A DNA stretch of 64,000 bases. Origin: Flavobacteriales bacterium. Its GTDB lineage: Bacteria; Bacteroidota; Bacteroidia; CAIKAF01. Numbering within the stretch: the stretch's first letter is position 1; each line of letters opens with the position of its first letter. The stretch covers positions 174,636-238,635 of the forward strand of contig JAGYKD010000002.1 of the NCBI GenBank assembly GCA_018401695.1. The letters are read 5' to 3'. A model generated the notes under the pieces. That model was not told where the DNA came from. It worked only from the letters and a program-made list of their open reading frames with translations, and searched no databases. The position numbers and the translations under genes are program-made. Shown here one piece after another: positions 44,443 to 51,857 of this stretch.

Positions 44443-44914
44443 AATATTCATTAGCCATGCAACGCCTGATGATGACGATTTTACCAGATGGTTGTCGCCT
44501 AAGCTCATTGGTCTCGGTTATGAAGTTTGGTGCGATATCCTTTTCTTGGACGAGGGTGTTGACTTTTGGAGCAACATGGAAAAAGAGATACTAGAAAATA
44601 TCTGCAAATTCTTGATTGGTTCGTCCACAGCAGGAAATCAGAGGGAAGGCGTCTTGAAAGAACTAGCTGTAGCAGCTAAAGTAAAAAAGCAACTTCAAGA
44701 CGACACTTTCATCTTAGCTCTTGCCATTGATGAAACACTGTCTTATGATGACATCAATATCGAAATCGTCCGTTTAAATGCCGTCGATTTCAAAAAAGCC
44801 TGGGCGAAGGGATTGCAGGACTTATTGGACGCTTTCGAAAAACAAAATGTTCCGAAAGACCCTGCTGACCTTTCAGAAAGTTGTAGTGGCCAACTAAAAA
44901 GACGACTCCAATGA
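44432..44914 (+). CDS. TIR-domain protein, possibly truncated
   Basis: 160 aa. KIFISHATPDDDDFTRWL and GYEVWCDI with GVDFWSNMEKEI identify a bacterial TIR domain (TIR_2/SEFIR-like). A Glu in VLKELAVA (about residue 77) is at the place of the NADase catalytic Glu. Most defence TIR proteins carry a second sensor domain; here the protein ends soon after the TIR. The last codons lie in GTTGTAGTGGC..AAAAAGACGAC, a motif also at 30021-30046, so the tail may have been cut by recombination. Confidence 0.85.
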   Translation: MRNKIFISHATPDDDDFTRWLSPKLIGLGYEVWCDILFLDEGVDFWSNMEKEILENICKFLIGSSTAGNQREGVLKELAVAAKVKKQLQDDTFILALAIDETLSYDDINIEIVRLNAVDFKKAWAKGLQDLLDAFEKQNVPKDPADLSESCSGQLKRRLQ

Positions 44915-45891
44915 ACATGGACAGATACAAAGTATTGATTTCAAACCTGCCTGTAAGGCAACAATGTTTTACCACAAAACGAACGACCTGGACAAAAGCA
45001 GAGAATGAAATTCATTGGCTAAATAATTTCAATGACAAGTTGTTTGGCGATAACAAAACTTTGACTATAAGCCGTCAAGACATTTTTGAAACAAACGAGC
45101 CCAGAGAAAAAATTATAAAGACAATTTATTGGGGCTACACAGCAGGAATGCGTGGAAATCATTTTATAAATATTCTCAAACACATGGACACTATTGAAAA
45201 CGTATTGCAGACTTTAAGAGAAAAACCAAATTCAACAACCAAAGACTTTAACGACCTAACATTAACTTTCAAGAATGTTGCAGGGCTTGGCCTATCAACT
45301 TATAGTAAACTACTTTACTTTTTCGAAATAGCATTCAACGACAACCCTTGCCTAATGCTTGACCAGCGACTTATTGATGTTTTTGCGAGGAAGAGATTTT
45401 CAAACTTTCGGCAGTTTGACAAAATTGGATATTAAAATGCTGAAAAACAGTATCTTGACTTTTTGAAGCTTATAAGGCAGATTGCTAAAGACCTTGACAC
45501 GCAAGGAGAAAATATTGAGCTATTTCTTTTCACTTTCGGCAATAATTTAAAACCTACAAAATTGACTGAAACGAAAATTTCAAATATGTGGAACGGTTAC
45601 TGCCCTGAAAGTTTATTGAAAGGCAAGACTGTTCGTATGCGACTTAACCAAAACGACTTTTTTGAAAGTGAAGAAACAGGACTTCAAATTTGTATCATTC
45701 CAGGAGTTCAAGCGGTCATTTTGAAATTTAGGGGTGAAGGAAAATTTAGAACAACAAAAAATTATGGGGACGAAGTTGACAATGGTGAGATTTTAAGTCC
45801 TCAAAATTCTGACAGACCACCTTTCAACAACCCAACAACTGCTTTTGGAGAAAGCGAAGAAATTGCAAATTACATTGCGACAATCAATTGA
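44911..45891 (+). pseudogene. OGG-fold DNA glycosylase-like gene interrupted by an in-frame TAA
   Basis: A 174-aa part (44911-45435) contains a helix-hairpin-helix-like VAGLGLSTYSKLLYFFEIAF followed by an Asp (LDQRLIDVF), as in the 8-oxoguanine glycosylase OGG fold. A single TAA at 45433-45435 ends it. The same frame continues to 45891 without another stop (AEKQYLDFLKLIRQIAKDLD and on), as expected for one protein of about 326 aa. Start overlaps the TIR stop (ATGA). Two separate polypeptides or readthrough are alternatives. Confidence 0.65.
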
Positions 45892-46106
45892 AAATTAATG
45901 ACAATTGAACCGAAATATTATAATAGAAAAGAAAGCCGAACACAACATACTGCAGAGTAGAAGAAAGTCCTCCCACCCCCCCCAAAACCCGCCCTGCCTT
46001 TCCCGGCTTTTCTGTTTAATGGCCTCGCCCGAAAAGCTAGGAGACAATTAGCCCATTTTTCGTGCCGCATGCAAACCTTCCTTTGGCCGATCTGCATTCG
46101 GAGCAT

Positions 46107-46257
46107 GATCTGAGACTGTTGATGCGACGCTATTCTGGCGGCAACTTGGCGTTGCAGTCAAATATCAAGGTCCTCATTTACAACTAGTAAACTGCGGCCT
46201 TTCTATTTGCCTGCGCCTTAATTTGCCTTGAAAACGCAACGCATCAACAGTCTCGAT
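46107..46257. repeat. MITE-like element with 15-bp terminal inverted repeats
   Basis: GAGACTGTTGATGCG (46112-46126) is the exact reverse complement of 46240-46254 (CGCATCAACAGTCTC). Both are bordered by GATC. The interior of about 113 bp is non-coding. It abuts dispersed repeat copy B. The wider gap 45892-46495 contains no gene. Confidence 0.6.
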
Positions 46258-46259
46258 CT

Positions 46260-46411
46260 GCGCCCCGGCGCAGGCCAATTAGCCTGACGAAGAAGGGGGC
46301 TCAGCAGCCGCCCGGCCAAGAGCGACCACAGGAAGCTCCTTGGCCGGGCTTGGCTGCGTAGCCGCCCTACGAGGCAGCTAATGGCCGGAGACGGATGAGG
46401 CGCCCAAAAAA
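46260..46411 (-). repeat. dispersed repeat, copy B (reverse)
   Basis: Reverse complement of the family seen at 29458-29607 and 49992-50145. It shares the ends GGGCGCCTCATCCGTCTCCG and AGGCTAATTGGCCTGCGCCG and the internal GTGGTCGCTCTTG block, with extra CGGCCAAG/CTTGGCCG pairing in the middle. Confidence 0.8.
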
Positions 46412-46495
46412 ACATAGGAATCCTAAGCACGATGGTCCGGGACTTTACCTGCTTTTCGCTACTTCTGGTTGAATGCCTGAACCTTGAACCTGCCT

Positions 46496-46945
46496 TTAGC
46501 CCATGCTGCTTTTGGACCAGTTTGCCGCCAGCTTTTGCCGGTATTTCGCCTCTATTTCCTGCGCAAATGCGCTTTTGTCGTTCCGCAAAAATTCCATCGA
46601 CGGTCCATCCGTCAGGCTGGGATGCACCTCCCGGAGGTTCTTGTCGCTCCATGCGGCCAGCTCCACCAAGATGGGGGTCAAGGCCAAGCCTTTTTCGGTC
46701 AACAGGTAGTAGTTCACCTTTTTGTTGTCCGGTTTTTGGGTTTTACGCACCATGCCCGCCTCTTCTAGGAATTTTAGTTTGGCCGACAATATATTGGTGG
46801 CAATGGCTTCTTCGCTTTCGGTAAAGTCTTTGAAGGTTTCTTTGCCCTCAACCAGCATTTGCTTTACAATAACCAATATCCACTTGTCGCCCAAAACATC
46901 CAAAGCGGAAGTAAAGGGGCAATCGCACCTGAAATCATGCCCCAT
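46496..46945 (-). CDS. HxlR-family transcriptional regulator
   Basis: 149 aa winged-helix protein. CDCPFTSALDVLGDKWILVI is the classical HxlR opening with its conserved Cys, followed by the recognition region ATNILSAKLKFLEEAGMV and the wing VNYYLLTEKGLALTPIL. HxlR regulators commonly sense electrophiles or redox state. It is divergent from the NTF2-like/dehydrogenase operon, with repeated sequences between, so it probably controls that operon. Confidence 0.92.
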   Translation of the reverse strand: MGHDFRCDCPFTSALDVLGDKWILVIVKQMLVEGKETFKDFTESEEAIATNILSAKLKFLEEAGMVRKTQKPDNKKVNYYLLTEKGLALTPILVELAAWSDKNLREVHPSLTDGPSMEFLRNDKSAFAQEIEAKYRQKLAANWSKSSMG

Positions 46946-46965
46946 GTGTTAATGAACCGTTAAAT

Positions 46966-47052
46966 ATTACTTGCAAAATGAAATTATTATTCATGATTAC
47001 TTGCAAAATGAAATCAATCTTGTATTTTTGCTTGCGAAACAAAAGTAATCAT
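46966..47052 (+). promoter_or_regulatory. HxlR operator-like repeats and promoter of the NTF2-like operon
   Basis: ATTACTTGCAAAATGAAAT occurs twice exactly (46966-46984, 46996-47014), and AAGTAATCAT (47043-47052) is an inverted partial copy. TTG 47001-47003, 19 bp, then TATTTTTG (47023-47030) fit a Bacteroidota promoter well. The second repeat covers the -33 region. Confidence 0.7.
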
Positions 47053-47062
47053 AGTTAATCAA

Positions 47063-47962
47063 ATGACAAAATCAAGGCTCAAAGTATGGACTTCCTTAGC
47101 GCTATCGGGTTTACTCGCTTCCTGTGCGGTGCATCAAACAAAAACAACAAGCGGGCTTAATTCTTCAAACAACGCAAGCATGAACAACAAAGAAATCGTA
47201 GGTACCTTCTTAGGTGCCGTGGCCCGGCAAGACGCCGAAACCATGCGGCAAATGGCAAATGCCGATTACATTCAACACAATCCTTTTGTGCCCACCGGCC
47301 TGGAACCCTTTATTGGTTTGCTGCCGGTTTTAAAAGAGCATGGAACCTATGCCGAAAACATTCGGATGTTTCAAGACGGCGACTTTGTGTTTATGCACAA
47401 CATCTGGAAAAATGCCAAACCTTTTGGAGCCGACGAAATGGTGGCTTTCGACATCATTCGGGTGGATAAAAACGGAAAAGTAGCCGAACATTGGGACGCC
47501 ATGACCGTGCTGGTGAAGGAAACGGCCAGCGGAAGAACCCAAACCGACGGACCAAGCCTGGTGACCGATATGGACCAAACCGAAGCCAACAAAGCCCTGG
47601 CGGTTTCCCTGGTAGAGGACGTATTGATGGGCAAAAACCCAAGCAAAATAGCCGACTACATCAGCGCGGAAACTTACCACCAACACAATCCCCAAATTAA
47701 GGACGGTTTAACCGGAATTATGGAAGCCGTGGAGTACCTCACCGCACAAAACAACATGTTTAACTACACCAAAATCCACAAGGTGTTGGGCGAAGGCAAT
47801 TTTGTGCTAACCGTAAGCGAAGGCACATGGAACGGCGGCAAAAAACACGTGTTTTACGACCTTTTCCGAATGGAAGCCGGTAAAATCGTAGAGCATTGGG
47901 ATGTGATTCAGGAAATTCCCACCGAGGGTTTGGCCCACAACAACGGCATGTTTAACTTTTAA
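47063..47962 (+). CDS. NTF2/SnoaL-like lipoprotein, two-domain
   Basis: 299 aa. Lipobox-like LLASC at about residue 21, then two SnoaL-type halves. The first is about 45-165 (YIQHNPFVPTGLEPF; AFDIIRVDKNGKVAEHWDAM), the second about 180-299 (YHQHNPQIKDGLTGIMEAV; YDLFRMEAGKIVEHWDVIQE). Each half has the Q-H-N-P and E-H-W-D signatures of this NTF2-like family. It probably binds or isomerises a small hydrophobic substrate in the envelope. Paralogous to the next gene, 9 bp downstream. Confidence 0.85.
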   Translation: MTKSRLKVWTSLALSGLLASCAVHQTKTTSGLNSSNNASMNNKEIVGTFLGAVARQDAETMRQMANADYIQHNPFVPTGLEPFIGLLPVLKEHGTYAENIRMFQDGDFVFMHNIWKNAKPFGADEMVAFDIIRVDKNGKVAEHWDAMTVLVKETASGRTQTDGPSLVTDMDQTEANKALAVSLVEDVLMGKNPSKIADYISAETYHQHNPQIKDGLTGIMEAVEYLTAQNNMFNYTKIHKVLGEGNFVLTVSEGTWNGGKKHVFYDLFRMEAGKIVEHWDVIQEIPTEGLAHNNGMFNF

Positions 47963-47971
47963 TCGAATATC

Positions 47972-48847
47972 ATGAAAAATACAACAATCAAAACAGCAGC
48001 ACTACTCCTTGTTTCCCTAGCCTTTTTAGCCTCATGCAGCGAGGACGAAGGAACAACTCCTGAGTTGAGCCAAAAAGAAAAAGCAGCCTCTTTTTTGGAA
48101 GCGGTCAACACCCGAAATGCAGCCACCATAGCATCCTTGGTCACCGAAGATTACATTCAACACAATCCATTTTTACCAACGGGTAGAGATGCTTTTGTAG
48201 AGGTGGTAACCACAACATTGGCAGATAACGGCACCTTGGTGGCAAATCAACGCATGATGGAGGAAGGAAATTTCGTAGCCATGCATAATTTATGGACCGG
48301 AGCCGCACCCTTTGGAGCAGACACCGTGGTTAGCTTTGATGTAATACGCTTTGACGCTAACGGAAAAATTGCGGAGCATTGGGATGCCATTCAACCTTGG
48401 GAAGGCAACACCGTGAATGGAAATACCATGATTGACGGCGCTACAACCATTACAGATTTGGACAAAACCGAAGCAAATAAGGACCTGGCCAGGTCCATTA
48501 TTGAGGATGTATTGATGGGGCAAAACCCAAACAACATTACCAATTACATTGCCGAAGATTACATCCAACACAACCCGCAAATCGATAACGGTTTACAAGG
48601 CATTCAGGATGCTGTTGCCTACCTGACCTCTATAAACAACATGTTCCAATACAACACCATATACAAAGTGATTGGTGAAGGAAACTTTGTGCTAACCATA
48701 AGCGAAGGAACATGGAACAACACTTCCAACGCCTTTTACGACCTCTTCCGTATGGAAAATGGAAAAGCCGTAGAACATTGGGACGTGATTCAGGCAGTTC
48801 CCACCACCGGCTTGGCCAACAACAACGGCATGTTTGGTGGATTTTAA
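47972..48847 (+). CDS. NTF2/SnoaL-like lipoprotein, paralogue
   Basis: 291 aa with lipobox-like LASC (about residue 22) and the same two-half organisation as its upstream neighbour: YIQHNPFLPTGRDAF, FDVIRFDANGKIAEHWDAI, YIQHNPQIDNGLQGIQDAV, YDLFRMENGKAVEHWDVI. Close similarity along the full length shows a tandem duplication. Both probably act on the same compound as the following dehydrogenase. Confidence 0.85.
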   Translation: MKNTTIKTAALLLVSLAFLASCSEDEGTTPELSQKEKAASFLEAVNTRNAATIASLVTEDYIQHNPFLPTGRDAFVEVVTTTLADNGTLVANQRMMEEGNFVAMHNLWTGAAPFGADTVVSFDVIRFDANGKIAEHWDAIQPWEGNTVNGNTMIDGATTITDLDKTEANKDLARSIIEDVLMGQNPNNITNYIAEDYIQHNPQIDNGLQGIQDAVAYLTSINNMFQYNTIYKVIGEGNFVLTISEGTWNNTSNAFYDLFRMENGKAVEHWDVIQAVPTTGLANNNGMFGGF

Positions 48848-48881
48848 TCAAACTTCTAAGCATTCTTTACCCCTAATTTAA

Positions 48882-49751
48882 ATGAAAAACATACTTATAA
48901 CAGGCAGCAGCAACGGCTTCGGCTTCAAGGCCGCCAAAGATTTTGCCGACCGGGGTTATCGGGTTTTTGCCACCATGCGGAACCCAAACGGCAAGAACGT
49001 CTCGGCAAAAGCGGAATTGGAAGGGCATTCCACCCACATTAAGGTAGTGGATATGGACGTAACCGACCAAGTCTCGGTGCAGGAAGCCACGGCGGGCATC
49101 CTGGCAGAGGCAGGCCACATCGACGTGCTCGTGAACAATGCAGGAATCATGTATTTGGGCATTACCGAAGCCTTTAGCGTGGAGCAGGCAAAAATTCAAA
49201 TGGAAACCAACTATTTTGGGGCCATTCGGGTCATGCAAGCCCTTTTACCGGCCATGCGCAGCGCGGGTTCGGGACTAATCATCAATACCTCGTCCTTGGT
49301 TGGGCGGATATCGCCGCCATTTTTTGGCACCTACACCGCCACCAAGCACGCCTTGGAGGGCTATTCCCAGGCCTTGCGCTACGAGCTTTCCCCCTTTGGT
49401 GTGGATGTGGTATTGGTAGAACCCGGTCCTTTTGGCACCGGTTTGCTGGCCTCCGGTCAAGTTCCGGCGCATCGCGAAGTTTTAGAAAGCTATGGTGCCT
49501 TGGCAGAGGTTCCGACGGCCATGGGCGAGCATTTTGCACAGCTCTTGCAAAGCGAAGAAGCTCCCGATCCCCAATGGGTGGTAGATGCCTATTTGGAATT
49601 GGCCGAATTGCCCTTTGGGAGCCGTCCTACCCGCAGGGTGGTGGGCCTCACTTGGGGCACGGACCAAATCAATGCCTTGACCCAAGGCATACAAGACGGC
49701 ATCTTGAAAGAAATGCAGCTCGACACAACCTTGGGTGGCGTTTCGGCCTAA
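48882..49751 (+). CDS. SDR-family oxidoreductase
   Basis: 289 aa classical short-chain dehydrogenase. Cofactor motif ITGSSNGFGFKAAKDFADRG with Arg after the second strand (ATMRNP) favouring NADP, NNAG at VLVNNAGIMYLG, a Ser at INTSSLVGR and the YTATKHALEGY active site (Tyr-x3-Lys). Third gene of the HxlR-linked operon, 34 bp after the second lipoprotein and followed by a terminator. Substrate unknown; an aldehyde or quinone is plausible from the HxlR context. Confidence 0.92.
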   Translation: MKNILITGSSNGFGFKAAKDFADRGYRVFATMRNPNGKNVSAKAELEGHSTHIKVVDMDVTDQVSVQEATAGILAEAGHIDVLVNNAGIMYLGITEAFSVEQAKIQMETNYFGAIRVMQALLPAMRSAGSGLIINTSSLVGRISPPFFGTYTATKHALEGYSQALRYELSPFGVDVVLVEPGPFGTGLLASGQVPAHREVLESYGALAEVPTAMGEHFAQLLQSEEAPDPQWVVDAYLELAELPFGSRPTRRVVGLTWGTDQINALTQGIQDGILKEMQLDTTLGGVSA

Positions 49752-49779
49752 GGTTTTGATTTTGGGTAGATATTAAGCA

Positions 49780-49811
49780 TCGCAAGGGTTTAGGCCCTTG
49801 CGATTTTTTTT
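49780..49811 (+). terminator. rho-independent terminator after the SDR gene
   Basis: Perfect stem TCGCAAGGG (49780-49788) / CCCTTGCGA (49795-49803), loop TTTAGG, followed by eight T. It closes the NTF2-like/SDR operon. Confidence 0.9.
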
Positions 49812-49991
49812 ACTTTAGGTGGATGCGTAACATCTCCGGCGCCGCCTGACCGAGGATAGCCCTCCGAGACAGTTGCTGGCTTGTGTTCACCTATCCAATG
49901 AAGGCATGGCGGGGCGGTAAATAGGCCGGGGCAGGTTCTGAGATAATTAGCCAAGTTGCAGTGCAAAGAGTTACATAGGGTGGGGGGCGGA

Positions 49992-50145
49992 TTTTTTTGG
50001 GCGCCTCATCCGTCTCCGGCCATTAGCTGCCTTGTGGGGAAGCTACACCGCTATGCGCAGGCAAGGAGCTTCCTGTGGTCGCTCTTGCCTCCGCAGCGGC
50101 TGTGCACCCCACATCGGCAGGCTAATTGGCCTGCGCCGGGGCGCG
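49992..50145 (+). repeat. dispersed repeat, copy C
   Basis: Starts with a T-run and GGGCGCCTCATCCGTCTCCG, shares GCTTCCTGTGGTCGCTCTTG with copy A, and ends with AGGCTAATTGGCCTGCGCCG. Same orientation as copy A, opposite to B. It lies in the 792-bp gene-free stretch 49752-50543; open frames across it are not credible genes. Confidence 0.8.
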
Positions 50146-50187
50146 GTATTTTCCGGTGTTTTGGGTTCCATAAGAAAGGGAGGTACT

Positions 50188-50244
50188 CCGAGAGACGGGA
50201 GGCATCCCGAGAGACGGGAGGCATCCCGAGAGACGGGAGGCATC
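50188..50244. repeat. three tandem 19-bp repeats
   Basis: CCGAGAGACGGGAGGCATC occurs three times back to back (50188, 50207, 50226). Each copy plus the next CCCG forms a small CGGGAGGCATCCCG hairpin. No spacers, so not CRISPR. Confidence 0.85.
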
Positions 50245-50487
50245 CCGTCTTTACTATATCCTTAAGTAGATGGATGGTTTTTCAGAAAGTGGCCCCCCGG
50301 CTTGAGCGGAAGACCCCACCACCTGCAAGGCCGACATGCCCCCTGAAGCCGTGTGAAACTTTGTGGAACGCCGGCTGAACGGTTGGCAGGTCGCGCCTTG
50401 CAGATGGTGAGGCTGCAGCGGAAGCCGATACGGAGCGGGATTGACCTATGGAAATAGGGCCCAAAATATCGCGTTTCCGCATCAATA

Positions 50488-50541
50488 GAGACGCAAGATT
50501 TTGCGTCTCCACATCAATAGAGACGCAAGATTTTGCGTCTC
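50488..50541. repeat. two tandem palindromes at the end of the RND operon
   Basis: GAGACGCAA-GATT-TTGCGTCTC at 50488-50509 and again at 50520-50541, period 32 bp. They end 2 bp before the TolC stop position (50544). They could act as a terminator-like structure for the RND operon. Confidence 0.8.
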
Positions 50542-50543
50542 TA

Positions 50544-51857
50544 TCAGGGCAAAAAACGGCCCTGGCGGCGCATCCATTCCAGCTCCAGCCATTTGGCTTG
50601 CAGGCGGGCTTGGGTAGCTTGTTGCATCAGTTCTTGAAAACTCTGTCGAGCGCGGTAAAGCTCGATTGCATTTAAGTTGCCCGTTTCAAATTGCTGCATG
50701 GAAAGGTCTAAGTTTTCTTGGGCCAGGTTTAAATTTTCGGTGAGCAGTCGCGCCGTGGCGAATGCTGCTCGGTAGGCTTTGCTGAGGCGAAAGTTATCGA
50801 CCTGCATTTGCATGCTGCGGTCTTGAAGGGTGAGTTGTGCGTTTGCGGCTTCGATTTTGGCGCGTTGAATGTTTAGGTGGGTCTGAAAGCCTTGAAAAAG
50901 GGGGAAGTTGAGCTGCAGCCCAAAATTGGCACCTTGGTTTTGATTGAATAGAGCAAAGCCTCCGGTATTTTCGGAGCGGCCCCAGCGGTATCCGGCCAGC
51001 ATGACCAATTGGGGCGAACGGTTGGCACGCCAAGCTTTGAGGTTGCTTTGAGCCAATTCTTCGAGCAGCCGGGCCTCTACCAGACTGCTGTTCTTTTGCA
51101 GGCTGTCTTGGGGCAGTTCCAGTTGGTCGGGATGCTGCAAGGGAATGCTGTCCCAGAGTTTCAAAGGGGTTTCCGGGGCTTGTTCGAGTGCTCCGTTGAG
51201 GTTGGCCAGCGCCGCTTCCCAAAGTCCTTCGGCCTGCGCCAATCGCGCTTTTTCCTGGTTGAGGTCGAGCCGCACCTGCAACCAAGCTTGCCGACCCACC
51301 AGGCCCAAATCGAGTCGTTCTTTGGTGAGTTGTTCTTCGCTTTGTAAGTAGTTGAGGAGTTGTTGGCTTTGTTCCAAAAGTTGGCCTTGGGCAATGGCTT
51401 CAAAATACAATCGAAGCACTTGTTCGGTAATGCTTTCGGCTTGCATTTGTACGCGAAAGCTGCCGAGTTCGGCTTCGGCTGCCAGGCCCTGATAGCGATA
51501 AAACATGCCGAGACCGTCGAAAAGGGTCCAATTCAATTCTGCGGCTGCGTCCAGGTTGTCGGAGCGCACGCCGTCTTGCTCCACTTCAAGACCGTTGGAA
51601 AAGGTTTGTCGAAGGTTGGTGGTGCTGGTATTGAAATTGCCGTTTAGGTTGAGGTTGGGCAGCATGCCAGCCATGCCGGGATGTTTGAGTTTTTGGGCGG
51701 CTTCGGCCTGATTTTTTGCGATGACCAAGCCCAATTCTTGTTGCAAGGCAATAGAAACCGCATCGGTTGGACTCAAGACCTGTGCCTCAAGCCGGAGAGG
51801 GAGCAAAGCTGCTGCCCAAGCAAAAAAGGCCGCTAAAAACTTAAGCTTCGGCTTCAT
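50544..51857 (-). CDS. TolC-family outer-membrane efflux protein (RND operon)
   Basis: 437 aa with a signal peptide ending near RLEAQ. Two OEP repeats of long helices: LNLNGNFNTSTTNLRQTF and MLAGYRWGRSENTGGFALF mark the two barrel regions, with coiled helices between. Last gene of an adaptor-permease-TolC operon, overlapping the permease by 17 bp. It forms the outer-membrane channel of the pump. Confidence 0.9.
   Translation of the reverse strand: MKPKLKFLAAFFAWAAALLPLRLEAQVLSPTDAVSIALQQELGLVIAKNQAEAAQKLKHPGMAGMLPNLNLNGNFNTSTTNLRQTFSNGLEVEQDGVRSDNLDAAAELNWTLFDGLGMFYRYQGLAAEAELGSFRVQMQAESITEQVLRLYFEAIAQGQLLEQSQQLLNYLQSEEQLTKERLDLGLVGRQAWLQVRLDLNQEKARLAQAEGLWEAALANLNGALEQAPETPLKLWDSIPLQHPDQLELPQDSLQKNSSLVEARLLEELAQSNLKAWRANRSPQLVMLAGYRWGRSENTGGFALFNQNQGANFGLQLNFPLFQGFQTHLNIQRAKIEAANAQLTLQDRSMQMQVDNFRLSKAYRAAFATARLLTENLNLAQENLDLSMQQFETGNLNAIELYRARQSFQELMQQATQARLQAKWLELEWMRRQGRFLP

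Noticed and set aside
46218..46652. 144-codon frame on the minus strand
   Set aside because: It runs through dispersed repeat B and antiparallel to nothing but non-coding DNA and the HxlR 3' end; composition follows the repeat.
49956..50378. 140-codon plus-strand frame
   Set aside because: It spans dispersed repeat C and the 19-bp tandem repeats; the predicted protein is low-complexity and repetitive.
50188..50541. Possible CRISPR array
   Set aside because: Repeats are contiguous or separated by constant sequence, with no unique spacers and no cas genes.
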